64,000 bases of DNA from Burkholderiaceae bacterium DAT-1. Lineage in GTDB: Bacteria > Pseudomonadota > Gammaproteobacteria > Burkholderiales > Chitinimonadaceae. Below, one piece after another: positions 53,891-61,795 of this stretch (position 1 is its first letter; each line of letters opens with the position of its first letter). The translations under genes were made by a program, and so were the position numbers. The notes beneath the pieces are model-generated. The model was not told the origin of the DNA, did not search any database, and worked only from the letters and a program-made list of their open reading frames with translations. The DNA lies in assembly GCA_019084025.1 (NCBI GenBank), contig JAHRBI010000005.1:248001-312000 (forward strand). Direction: 5' to 3'.

Positions 53891-53962
53891 GTCATTCCTG
53901 ATTGTGAGGCCGTAGCCGCCCAGCTATACCGCAAAGAGCAATGTCTGTTTGCGGAGTGTCCC

Positions 53963-54682
53963 ATGCGTTTGCCCCTGCTGTTTTCCATCGCGTTTTGCAT
54001 ATCGGCCAGTGTGACTCAAGCGAGCGGCTGGAGCTACAAGAAGGGTCATCATGGCCCCGAGGAATGGGCAGGCAGTTGCCAGACCGGGCACGAACAATCA
54101 CCGGTGAATATCGACACCAGCAAAGTGGTCAAAGGCGGCCTGCAAGCGCTTGAGTTCGATTACAAACCCAGTGCGTTTTCGGTGTGGAATAATGGCCATA
54201 CCATTCAGTTCCCCTGGGAAGCCGGAAGCCGCCTGAAGATTGGCGATGATGTCTACTGGCTACTGCAATTTCATTTTCACACCCCCAGCGAAGAGCAGAT
54301 TGATGGCAAGCCTGCTGATATGGTTGCGCATCTGGTGCACAAGAACGATGCAGGCCAGCTTGCCGTAGTCGCTCTGCTCTTCAAGGTCGGCGAAGAAAAC
54401 GAGCCGCTTGCGGAACTCTTCGAGCATCTGCCCGGCATGGGGGCACGCTTTGAGGTGGGCGGTACACTGGATCTAAACGATGTGCTGCCATCCAATTACG
54501 CCTATTACACCCTGCCCGGCTCACTCACCACGCCACCGTGTACAGAAGGCGTGCGCTGGATCATCCTCAAGCGGCAGGTTACGATATCCAAAAAGCAGCT
54601 GGCCATGTTCCGCAAAGCCTATCCGATGAACGCCCGCCCGGTGCAGCCACTGCGCGAGCGCGTGGTGCAGTCTTCCAACTGA
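53963..54682 (+). CDS. Periplasmic alpha-carbonic anhydrase
   Basis: A GCGGAG site precedes the ATG at 53963; the upstream open frame has none. The 239-residue product has a signal peptide ending near VTQASG and then the alpha-class fold. Zinc His residues are in LLQFHFHTPSEEQ (two) and MVAHLVH (one). The LPGSLTTPPCTEGVRW segment supplies the threonine that binds zinc-bound hydroxide. QSPVNID is the typical early motif. Two Cys (about residues 39 and 193) are placed to form the conserved disulfide. It interconverts carbon dioxide and bicarbonate in the periplasm. It is convergent with the DUF455 gene. Confidence 0.95.
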   Translation: MRLPLLFSIAFCISASVTQASGWSYKKGHHGPEEWAGSCQTGHEQSPVNIDTSKVVKGGLQALEFDYKPSAFSVWNNGHTIQFPWEAGSRLKIGDDVYWLLQFHFHTPSEEQIDGKPADMVAHLVHKNDAGQLAVVALLFKVGEENEPLAELFEHLPGMGARFEVGGTLDLNDVLPSNYAYYTLPGSLTTPPCTEGVRWIILKRQVTISKKQLAMFRKAYPMNARPVQPLRERVVQSSN

Positions 54683-54702
54683 GACTGACTCGACAGATTG
54701 AG

Positions 54703-55563
54703 TTATTCAGCCGACGGGATTGCCTCACGCAAGGCAGCTTTACGCTCGCGCTCGGCACGCAACACACGCACATCCTCTTGCTGCCAGCTGACCAGAATAT
54801 CCAGCTCGGCCTGCTCGAAGCCCGCTTTCAGACGGGCTTCCACATTCATGACGCCCGGATGGCGGGGCGCATCAAAATCCCGCAGCCGCTCGCGAAATGC
54901 AACGATCGGATCGAGTCCGCGCTCGGCACACAAGTAACGGAACCAGCGATTGCCTACCGTGACATGGCCGACCTCATCGCGGAAAATAATGTCGAGCAAG
55001 GCTGCTGCCTGCGCATCGCCATTGGCCAGCAAACGTGCCTGCATGCCGGGGGTCACATCCAGCCCGCGTGCCTCCATCAGGCGTGGCACCATGGCCATGC
55101 GATCCAGCACATCACCCTGTGTTTTCTCGGCCATATCCCACAGCCCGCGATGAGCCGGGAAATCACCATATTCAAAACCCAGCGAGCGCAGATGGTTCCG
55201 CATCATCGCAAAATGCGAGGCTTCTTCATCCGCCACGCGCAGCCAGTCATCCAGATAGGCCACAGGCATGAAGGGAAAACGGCACAGCGCATCGAGCGCC
55301 AGATTAATGGCATTGAACTCGATGTGACACACCGCATGAATCATCGCCGCACGGCCTTCCAGCGATCCCAGTTTGCGGGCGCGCAACTGGTCGGGCTCCA
55401 CCAGCTCGGGGCGAGCCGGAAAACCCGCTCCCCCATGCATCACGGATGCCCCAACTGGCAGCATTCCTGCCTGCCAGTCCGCGTAGCAGGCGTGGACAGC
55501 ATCGACTTTTGCATCGGGGTCACTTAGCGCCAGTGCCGCAGCAGCACGCACCAGCAGGGTCAT
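54703..55563 (-). CDS. DUF455 ferritin-like protein
   Basis: This 286-residue protein is a DUF455 member with a ferritin-like diiron core. Candidate ligands are in AVCHIEFNAINLALDA (Glu and His), ADEEASHFAMM (Glu and His) and IIFRDEVGHVTVGNRW (Glu and His). The group is related to the MiaE tRNA hydroxylase, but its substrate is not established. The start codon overlaps the DUF1653 stop as ATGA, so the two are translationally coupled. It converges with the carbonic anhydrase gene. Confidence 0.88.
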   Translation of the reverse strand: MTLLVRAAAALALSDPDAKVDAVHACYADWQAGMLPVGASVMHGGAGFPARPELVEPDQLRARKLGSLEGRAAMIHAVCHIEFNAINLALDALCRFPFMPVAYLDDWLRVADEEASHFAMMRNHLRSLGFEYGDFPAHRGLWDMAEKTQGDVLDRMAMVPRLMEARGLDVTPGMQARLLANGDAQAAALLDIIFRDEVGHVTVGNRWFRYLCAERGLDPIVAFRERLRDFDAPRHPGVMNVEARLKAGFEQAELDILVSWQQEDVRVLRAERERKAALREAIPSAE

Positions 55564-55832
55564 GCCTTGCCTTCGCGGATACGGCGCTCGCGCTTGGCCT
55601 GGTTGACAGCCTCTTGCGCTGCCTCGCGATTGCCTTTGAGCGCCTGATCTACCTGCTCAGCAGAAATTTCGGTAAACCGCGAATGAAACTCGGCCGCAGC
55701 CCGAACCCACACACCCGGATTGAAGGGCCAGAGGTGCTCGTAGACGACGACATCAGACTGATCATCTGCATGTCGGGCAAGGCTGACGTAACGATAGTAG
55801 CCACCATCGATGTGGCGGAAAAAGCGGGACAT
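55560..55832 (-). CDS. DUF1653-domain protein
   Basis: The first 60 residues match DUF1653: RHIDGGYYRYVSLARHADDQSDVVVYEHLWP followed at a distance by GVWVRAAAEFHSRF, here cited as separate short segments YYRYVSLARHA, VVVYEHLWP and GVWVRAAAEF. The rest (about 60-90) is charged and helical (KRERRIREGKA). At 90 residues it is the usual size. An AGGAG site precedes the start and lies inside the end of the beta-barrel gene upstream. The function of DUF1653 is unknown; here it is coupled to a DUF455 protein, which may act on RNA. Confidence 0.85.
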   Translation of the reverse strand: MSRFFRHIDGGYYRYVSLARHADDQSDVVVYEHLWPFNPGVWVRAAAEFHSRFTEISAEQVDQALKGNREAAQEAVNQAKRERRIREGKA

Positions 55833-55852
55833 ATCGGGTACTCCTGAATCAA

Positions 55853-56782
55853 TCAGAAATTGTACCCGACATTGAAATGCACCATGTGATTCTGGTTGGA
55901 CCAGATATAGGCCACGCCACCTCGTAGCGTGAAATTTCCCGGTTTTGATAGCGAGGCGGGACTCACAAAATACATGCCCAGTTCGTCACGTACAATGGGT
56001 GAATTGAGATCGCTGCTATTCATCCGGCTATCCAGCACATAACAGGCAATATTCCAGTTTCTTCCGGCCAGATTCCAGGCATCCGTCGAGCGCAAGGTCA
56101 GACTGGTCTGCAAGCCGGAAAGATTGAGGGAGGAGGCATCACGAACAGTCCAAGGGGAGCGCGCCAGACTGAATTGCTGCTCGACAGCCGCCACTTGCGC
56201 ACCCAATTCCCAATTGTGCGTACGTGCTTTGAAGCCTGCTGCCAATTGGGCGCGAATCTGCTGCACCGAAATGCCATTGCCAGCATCCGTATTGCTGGCC
56301 CCGAAATCCGCCGCCACCTCCAGCCCGTCCATCTTGGGCGGACGGTAGGCTAACTGGGTGTCAAAATCATAGCGCGGCAAACTGGTCGTCACATCGCTCA
56401 CCCCCACCCAAGCGGCACGGCCTTCCGCCACACGCTGAATGCGCCCCAGCAATTCATCATGGGTGAGCAAGTAAGCACGCAACTGCTCGCGGCTGTCCTC
56501 GCGGCTCTTGCCTTGAAAACTGAGATTCACGCCCAGATCGGCAATCTGAAAGCGCAGTAGTGTGCCACCCGCCACAGGGTAGTCCAATTGAACAGGCAAA
56601 CCACTCCAATTAAATCCGACACCCATCGCTTGTGAGCCATCGTAGCCGGACAGCTGACTTTCCAGCTCGCCCGCACCCAGCCAGTCAGCAAAACGCTGAG
56701 CAGGCGCCAGCGTGCCATGGCCTGCCGCATATGCAGCGGTCCCCAGTACCCACAGTAATAATCCGGTTACGACTTTTGACAT
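55853..56782 (-). CDS. Probable outer-membrane beta-barrel protein of unknown function
   Basis: This 309-residue protein has a signal peptide ending near GTAAYA and alternating hydrophobic strands such as LQTSLTLRSTDAW and NWNIACYVLD. It ends MVHFNVGYNF with a terminal aromatic, as outer-membrane barrels do. I do not recognise a family. The DUF1653 ribosome-binding site lies at its 3-prime end, so the three genes 56782-54703 probably form one transcript. Confidence 0.65.
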   Translation of the reverse strand: MSKVVTGLLLWVLGTAAYAAGHGTLAPAQRFADWLGAGELESQLSGYDGSQAMGVGFNWSGLPVQLDYPVAGGTLLRFQIADLGVNLSFQGKSREDSREQLRAYLLTHDELLGRIQRVAEGRAAWVGVSDVTTSLPRYDFDTQLAYRPPKMDGLEVAADFGASNTDAGNGISVQQIRAQLAAGFKARTHNWELGAQVAAVEQQFSLARSPWTVRDASSLNLSGLQTSLTLRSTDAWNLAGRNWNIACYVLDSRMNSSDLNSPIVRDELGMYFVSPASLSKPGNFTLRGGVAYIWSNQNHMVHFNVGYNF

Positions 56783-56928
56783 GGCAGAACCCTCCGCACA
56801 CGGCTGATATTGTCGTTATCAGATCAAACAGGTGTTTCAATCAAGATTGCAGGTGCACAGGCGGTGCAGGTAGGCATGCAAAACCACAACATGTTGTTTT
56901 GCAACAACTTCAAGGCGGAGTGATGAAA

Positions 56929-56950
56929 GGCGGGGGAAGTTCCCCCCGCC
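56929..56950 (-). terminator. Intrinsic terminator of the M14 carboxypeptidase gene
   Basis: A GC-rich 8-bp stem (GGCGGGGG/CCCCCGCC) lies 16 bases past the stop codon and is followed by TTTCAT on the minus strand. The T run is short. Confidence 0.65.
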
Positions 56951-56965
56951 CGATAGCAGATGTGA

Positions 56966-58120
56966 TTAGCTACGAAGTGTATCGAGCACCGCCAGCACTG
57001 GCTGCAACACGCTCGCACCCAGCTTGCGCGAACGCTCGCCGCTCCAGCCGTATTCTTCGTCTGGCAGATTGGCGTTGTCCTTGAACGGCATTTCGATGGT
57101 ATAGGCCAGACAATCGAAGTGATCGCCTACCCAGTTGGTGCCCACGGTCATGTTGGCTGTACCGAAATGATCGCGCTCGTAGCCGTATTCTTTCTGGAAT
57201 TCCGGCGTGGTGGCTAGCCAGGCAGCAGTAAAGGCATTTTCCAGCGCTTCCTGACGCGGGGTGTAGCTGGCATTGCCTTCGCAGCCCGCCACGAAGTTGT
57301 ACGGCAGATTTTCGTCGCCGTGCGCATCGAGGAACAGATCCACGCCGATTTCCATCATCTTTTCACGCACCAGGAACACTTCCGGGCTGCGATCCATCGC
57401 CGGCGTCTGCCATTCGCGGTTCAGATTGGCACCTGCTGCATTGGTGCGCAGATTGCCGCGCACCGAACCATCCGGATTCATGTTCGGCACTACGTAGAAC
57501 ACGCAGCTTTCCAGCAGCTTGCGCGCCACGCCGTCATCGCCATCCAGCAGACGCTCAAGGAAGCCTTCGACAAACCACTCGGCCATGGTTTCACCCGGAT
57601 GCTGGCGGGCAATCAGCCATACCTTGCGCTTCTGCTCGAAGGGCACCGGGCTGTCTTCATCATTGATGCGCAGGAGCGTCATATCGAGACCATCCAGTGT
57701 CTTGCCCAGATGCTCGACTTCCACCAGATCGCTCTGGATCACCGAACCGATCAGGTCCAGATGACGTTCGTAGCTGTAGGGCTCGAAGTAGGCGAAGTAG
57801 ATGCTTTGCGCGGCGACCGTGGTCGTCGCAGTCATCACCTGACCATCGTAAGTAGTCGGAATGCGGAACCAGTGCTGACGATCATAGCTCGCCACCACAC
57901 GGTAGTTTTCCCAGCCACCCGGATAGGCAGACTGTCCGGCATTCATAAAGCGCAGGTTCACCGGGAAGCCGGATGCACCATCCAGACGAAAATGGAACCA
58001 CTGCGCAAATTCGGAGGCGTTGTCTGCACGAATCTTCAGTTGAATGTCCTTCGGATCATCCAGTTTCACAACTTCAATCGCACCCGCATCAAACGCGGTA
58101 GAGATATGCAACTTGGGCAT
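56966..58120 (-). CDS. M14 carboxypeptidase of the cytosolic (CCP-like) type
   Basis: This 384-residue protein has an N-terminal beta-sandwich (about 1-120) and an M14 zinc carboxypeptidase domain. Zinc ligands are His and Glu in IARQHPGETMAEW and His in DLFLDAHGDE; the substrate residues Asn-Arg are in ANLNREWQ and the catalytic Glu is in YTIEMPFKD. The N-domain and the NPDGSVRGNLRTN segment are typical of the M14D subfamily, which includes tubulin deglutamylases in eukaryotes and bacterial homologues of unknown substrate. No signal peptide, so cytoplasmic. A terminator follows. Confidence 0.93.
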   Translation of the reverse strand: MPKLHISTAFDAGAIEVVKLDDPKDIQLKIRADNASEFAQWFHFRLDGASGFPVNLRFMNAGQSAYPGGWENYRVVASYDRQHWFRIPTTYDGQVMTATTTVAAQSIYFAYFEPYSYERHLDLIGSVIQSDLVEVEHLGKTLDGLDMTLLRINDEDSPVPFEQKRKVWLIARQHPGETMAEWFVEGFLERLLDGDDGVARKLLESCVFYVVPNMNPDGSVRGNLRTNAAGANLNREWQTPAMDRSPEVFLVREKMMEIGVDLFLDAHGDENLPYNFVAGCEGNASYTPRQEALENAFTAAWLATTPEFQKEYGYERDHFGTANMTVGTNWVGDHFDCLAYTIEMPFKDNANLPDEEYGWSGERSRKLGASVLQPVLAVLDTLRS

Positions 58121-58129
58121 GAGGGTTCC

Positions 58130-58603
58130 TTATGGGTGGGGTTCGGCAGCTGTTTCGAGCAGCATTCGCCTGTATTTTACAAAACCTTGCTTGCTGGCCT
58201 GATAGCCGCAGCGTTCAACATAAAAACTATGCGCCTGTTCGCGCTGATTGCCCGAGAGCAGCATCAGCTTCGATACACCACGCGCCAGCGCCAGACGGTC
58301 GATTTCTTTCATCAGCATGGTGCCCAGACCTTGATTCTGGCAAGCCGGATCGACCACGACGTTCTCGACCAAGGCAATATCCTGTTCACCGAACATGACA
58401 TCGAGGCCGAACATCAACAAAGCCGTGGCCCGTACAACGCCATCCACACGCATCACCAGCACCGATTGCTCTGGATGATCGTGCAGGCGTGCGATCCGTT
58501 CCGGACTCACTTGCGGCGGCGACGACGGTCCAAGCACGCGGTACAGGGCTTCAATCGCCGCAGCATCATCAGCTCGGGCGCGCTCGATGACGATGTCAGG
58601 CAT
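58130..58603 (-). CDS. GNAT-family N-acetyltransferase
   Basis: The start at 58603 (MPDIVIERARADDAAAIEALYR) follows GAGGACGAGG and overlaps the ychJ gene by eight bases; an in-frame ATG at 58621 is also possible. The 157-residue product has the acetyl-CoA site in VVDPACQNQGLGTMLMKEI and typical later strands (SKLMLLSGNQREQAHSFYVERCGY). Substrate unknown. It is in one overlapping group with ychJ and roxA. Confidence 0.9.
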   Translation of the reverse strand: MPDIVIERARADDAAAIEALYRVLGPSSPPQVSPERIARLHDHPEQSVLVMRVDGVVRATALLMFGLDVMFGEQDIALVENVVVDPACQNQGLGTMLMKEIDRLALARGVSKLMLLSGNQREQAHSFYVERCGYQASKQGFVKYRRMLLETAAEPHP

Positions 58604-59015
58604 CCGCCTCGTCCTCGCCATCCACTACGCCGTCGAGATACACCCAGCGGCCCTTGAGGCGAGTAAAGGTGCTTTTCTCGTGAATTTTGGCAGCACGCCC
58701 GCCTATTTTATACTTGGCGATAAATTCTACGACGCCTTCGCCATCACCCGGCTGACCACCCTGAGTACCGATAATCTGCAATCCCACCCACTTGATCTTC
58801 TCATCTGAGAGATCAAGATCCTTCGGGCAGGTATCGGGATACCAGCTGAAACGCAGGTAATCGGATTTGCGCATCACATAGGCGCTGTAACGCGAACGCA
58901 TCAGTGCTTCGGCAGTGGGCGGAAACTCCTTCTCCATGTGATACATGAAGCAGCATTCCTTATACAGCTTGCCGGAGCCGCAGGGGCAATCGACCGGGAA
59001 AGCATGTTTACTCAT
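58596..59015 (-). CDS. ychJ: YchJ-family SEC-C motif protein
   Basis: This 139-residue protein has an N-terminal SEC-C zinc motif, CPCGSGKLYKECC, with four metal-binding Cys, followed by an NTF2-like domain with TAEALMRSRYSAYVMRK and GGRAAKIHEKSTF. This is the YchJ plan; the cellular role is not established. Its start overlaps the roxA stop as ATGA and its end overlaps the GNAT gene, so the three are translationally coupled. Confidence 0.9.
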   Translation of the reverse strand: MSKHAFPVDCPCGSGKLYKECCFMYHMEKEFPPTAEALMRSRYSAYVMRKSDYLRFSWYPDTCPKDLDLSDEKIKWVGLQIIGTQGGQPGDGEGVVEFIAKYKIGGRAAKIHEKSTFTRLKGRWVYLDGVVDGEDEADA

Positions 59016-60157
59016 CGTGCGGATTCCTCGTCGGCAAACTCGCCGATCTGTACATAGCCAAAGTCATAACAGGTAAAGAGTGCGTCGATCACCGGCTGGC
59101 TATAGCGTGCCGGCGGTAGATGGCGCGCATTGGCAAGCGTACGCAGCACCTCGAACGATTCTGGCTCTGGCGTAAAATCGTCGCCATTGATATAGAACTT
59201 CACATCGTCGTAGAGCAGTACCGTTTTCAGATCGAGGCGTGCCCCGACCTGTTCGACACGTTTGGCGAACGAAGCATGATCGTGCTCTTCTTCCGGCATG
59301 TCGTAGAACACATGCTGTTTCGGCTCGCTGAAATAGCGTCCGGCAAACTCGGCGATCATGGCGTCGTCCCACTTCACCTGTTCCAGCATGGTTTTGATCT
59401 GCGCCACGAAGTCGGCCGGCATGCGCGCGGGCTCGCTCGTCGCTTTGAGATCGGGATCGGCATACATACCCGGCAGATCAGTGATCTTGTCCCGCAGATA
59501 ATCCATGAACTGCGTAGCCACTTCCTGCGTCTTGGGTGCGCGGAAACCGATACTCCAGGTCATGCCCGCTTCGATGGACACACCATTGTGCGGAAAGCGC
59601 GGCGGCAGGTAGAGCATGTCACCATGTTCCAGCACCCACTCTTCGTCCGGCTCGAAATGCTTGAGAATCTTCAGCGGTGCGCCTTCCACCAGCTCCAGAT
59701 CGGAGCTGTGGGAAATCTGCCAGCGCTTTTTGCCCCCCACCTGCAGCAGGAATACATCGTAGCTATCAAAGTGCGGACCCACGCCGCCACCGGGCGGTGC
59801 CCAGCTGATCATCAGATCATCCAGCCGCACCTTGGGGATAAAGTTGATCCGGTGCAGCAGTTCATCTGCAAATGGAATATGGTGATTCACATTCTGCACC
59901 AGCACGGTCCAGTCGGTCTCGCCCAGCTTTTTAAAGCGGGACGGTTTGAACGGACCGGTCTCGCAGTGCCATTGTTCTTTTTTGAATTCAACCAGACGCG
60001 ATTCGACATCTTCGTCCTGAGCCAGTGCCAGCAAGTCTTGCAGCTGCGGCAGCCAGTCAAAATGAGACACTGCGTTGCGAATCAGCAATGGTTTCTTCTG
60101 CCAGTAGTCGGAAAGAAAGGTTTCCGGAGTAATGTTGCCAAGCATTGTGTGCGACAT
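59012..60157 (-). CDS. roxA: RoxA/YcfD-type ribosomal oxygenase (L16 arginine hydroxylase)
   Basis: This 381-residue protein is a JmjC/cupin Fe(II)/2-oxoglutarate oxygenase. The opening NITPETFLSDYWQKKPLLIRNA is typical (quoted in part: FLSDYWQKKPLLIRNA). Iron ligands are His and Asp in GPHFDSYDVFLLQ and His in FPHNGVSIE. The C-terminal winged-helix part (about 250-375) is as in E. coli YcfD, which hydroxylates an arginine of ribosomal protein L16. Either ATG at 60157 or 60145 can be the start. It heads a roxA-ychJ-GNAT group divergent from a peroxiredoxin. Confidence 0.92.
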   Translation of the reverse strand: MSHTMLGNITPETFLSDYWQKKPLLIRNAVSHFDWLPQLQDLLALAQDEDVESRLVEFKKEQWHCETGPFKPSRFKKLGETDWTVLVQNVNHHIPFADELLHRINFIPKVRLDDLMISWAPPGGGVGPHFDSYDVFLLQVGGKKRWQISHSSDLELVEGAPLKILKHFEPDEEWVLEHGDMLYLPPRFPHNGVSIEAGMTWSIGFRAPKTQEVATQFMDYLRDKITDLPGMYADPDLKATSEPARMPADFVAQIKTMLEQVKWDDAMIAEFAGRYFSEPKQHVFYDMPEEEHDHASFAKRVEQVGARLDLKTVLLYDDVKFYINGDDFTPEPESFEVLRTLANARHLPPARYSQPVIDALFTCYDFGYVQIGEFADEESAR

Positions 60158-60252
60158 GTTTTCTATAGTGCCGAAAGGAAGCTGCCCGATTATCTCATGC
60201 CCGATGCTTGCGCGCAGGGATAACGTTGCACCCGGTCAGCAAGGAGACCCAC

Positions 60253-60750
60253 ATGATAGAACCCGGTACACCCGCGCCCGATTTCGAGCTGCCCGACGCC
60301 TCCATGGATATGGTGCGTCTCTCGGATTATCGCGGACAGAAAATCGTCGTGCTGTATTTTTACCATCACGACAATGCGCCCGGCTGTACGCGGGAAGCCA
60401 TTGAATTCTCGGATCTGGCCGATCAGTTTGAAAAGGCCGGGTCGACCGTTGTCGGCGTGAGTCTCGACGATCCGCTCTGCCACGAAGATTTCCGTGACCA
60501 GCACGGGCTGCTGGTGAGGCTGCTATCCGATCCGGATTGCGTAGCCGCAAATCTTTATGATGCAGTACGCATACTGGAACGCGATGGCATGGTAAAATCG
60601 ACCTTTATCCGTTCCACCTTTGTCATTGATCGTAACGGCATTGTCAGGCACGCCCTTTACAATGTCACACCACGCGGTCATGCTGCCGAAGTGTTGAAAC
60701 TCATCTTGCAACTCAACGCGGAGGCGAATTCCCTCGCCCAAAGCGCCTGA
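60253..60750 (+). CDS. Peroxiredoxin (BCP/PrxQ-like) with altered active-site motif
   Basis: The start at 60253 (MIEPGTPAPDFELPDA) follows AAGGAGA. The 165-residue protein has the thioredoxin-fold AhpC/BCP plan, and the Cys in APGCTREAI is at the peroxidatic position. The usual motif before it is P-x-x-x-T-x-x-C; here the segment is YFYHHDNAPGC, so Pro is His and Thr is Ala. The conserved Arg is kept in FIRSTFVID. There is no second Cys five residues on as in PrxQ; Cys residues in DPLCHED and DPDCVAAN could resolve. Activity may be reduced or altered. Confidence 0.88.
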   Translation: MIEPGTPAPDFELPDASMDMVRLSDYRGQKIVVLYFYHHDNAPGCTREAIEFSDLADQFEKAGSTVVGVSLDDPLCHEDFRDQHGLLVRLLSDPDCVAANLYDAVRILERDGMVKSTFIRSTFVIDRNGIVRHALYNVTPRGHAAEVLKLILQLNAEANSLAQSA

Positions 60751-60763
60751 ACAGGACCCTCTC

Positions 60764-61252
60764 ATGGAAATCACTAAAGACTCGGTCGTCTCCCTGCAAT
60801 ACGAAATGTTCGATGCACAAGGCGAACAGCTGGACAAGACCCCGGATGATGCACCGATGGTGTACCTGCACGGCGGTTACGACGGCATTTTCCCGCTGGT
60901 GGAAGAAGCCCTGCACGGCAAGAAGCTCGGCGACAAGATCGACGTCACCATGGAACCGGACGATGCATTCGGCGAATACGATTCCGAACTGGTCCGCATC
61001 GAAGCTCAGGATGTGTTCCCGCCGGAAGTGGAAGTCGGCATGATGTTTGAAGCTGACGATCCTGAAACCGGCGAAATCATGCTGTTCACCGTCACCGACA
61101 TCGCCGACGGCAAGGTTGTGGTGGATGGCAACCACCCCTTCGCAGGTCGCACCATCCGCTTCCAGGCAACCGTCACTGAAGTACGCGCCGCCAGCAAGGA
61201 AGAAATTGCTCACGGTCATGCGCATCACCCGCACGACGGCCATCACCACTAA
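60764..61252 (+). CDS. slyD: SlyD-like FKBP peptidyl-prolyl isomerase with His-rich tail
   Basis: This 162-residue protein is a SlyD-type FKBP. The FKBP core starts at about residue 1, with the inserted chaperone flap between about 70 and 125 (DDAFGEYDSE, then VEVGMMFEADDP). The C-terminal tail HGHAHHPHDGHHH binds nickel and other metals in SlyD. It acts as isomerase, chaperone and metal store in the cytoplasm. The gene follows the peroxiredoxin by 13 bases, probably one transcript, with a strong terminator after it. Confidence 0.93.
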   Translation: MEITKDSVVSLQYEMFDAQGEQLDKTPDDAPMVYLHGGYDGIFPLVEEALHGKKLGDKIDVTMEPDDAFGEYDSELVRIEAQDVFPPEVEVGMMFEADDPETGEIMLFTVTDIADGKVVVDGNHPFAGRTIRFQATVTEVRAASKEEIAHGHAHHPHDGHHH

Positions 61253-61269
61253 GCAGTCTGAAGTTCATG

Positions 61270-61300
61270 AAAACGGCGACGCTGACCCCGTCGCCGTTTT
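61270..61300 (+). terminator. Intrinsic terminator of slyD
   Basis: A 12-bp perfect stem (AAAACGGCGACG and its complement) with loop CTGACCC is followed by a long T run interrupted by one A, 17 bases past the slyD stop. Confidence 0.92.
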
Positions 61301-61795
61301 TTATTTTTAGTCCACGCCTACGCTTCTGCAGACCCTACTTTTAACAGGGATTTTCCTGATCACTAAAAACGTCTATCAGACTTTTCGTATGTGCCAGTTT
61401 GCGACAGTCGTACAACTTGCGGCAAAGCCTTGTAGGCACAGGATTTTACCGGTCATGCCCCCCGGAAAATGACACGCGCATGGACGAAAGAGTATTGCGT
61501 GACGCGCCAGTGATCACTAGAATTAGTGCCAGAAGTTAACCAAAACACTAGATATTGTGTTTTTGCACATTTAATACACAGACTTATGCACACACCGCTC
61601 CGCAATATGCGGGCGTTCCTTTTTTCCGTGTGCCAGGACGGATTTCAGCGATTGATGGGGCGTGAAAACCCTGTTGAAACAGCACCTGAAATCCACAGCA
61701 GCACGGCATCTGAACCAGATGCTCAAAGAAGTGAATGCAGCGCAAGGCCGCAGCAATGCGGCGGCAAACAAACAGACATACAGGGGATTTTGTCG
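61301..61795 (+). other. Long nrdA leader and upstream region
   Basis: About 490 bases between the slyD terminator and the nrdA start hold the two NrdR boxes (61514-61560) and a leader of about 200 bases. The leader is open in frame with nrdA from an ATG at 61586, but that ATG has no ribosome-binding site and the 70 residues encoded resemble no RNR extension I know. Nothing else is seen. Confidence 0.55.
61514..61560 (+). promoter_or_regulatory. Tandem NrdR boxes controlling nrdA
   Basis: ACACTAGATATTGTGT at 61545-61560 is a near-perfect NrdR box. A weaker one, TCACTAGAATTAGTGC, starts exactly 31 bases upstream at 61514-61529, about three helical turns. Paired boxes with this spacing are typical of NrdR-repressed ribonucleotide reductase promoters. 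Confidence 0.9.

Noticed and set aside
57320-58657. 445-codon plus-strand frame opposite the M14 carboxypeptidase and GNAT genes
   Set aside because: It spans two real genes on the other strand and resembles no protein.
59120-60223. 367-codon plus-strand frame opposite roxA
   Set aside because: Shadow of the RoxA reading frame, whose iron ligands and domain order are clear.
61586-61795. Upstream ATG giving NrdA 70 extra residues
   Set aside because: No ribosome-binding site there, a good one before 61796, and the extra residues resemble no RNR domain; kept only as a point to check.
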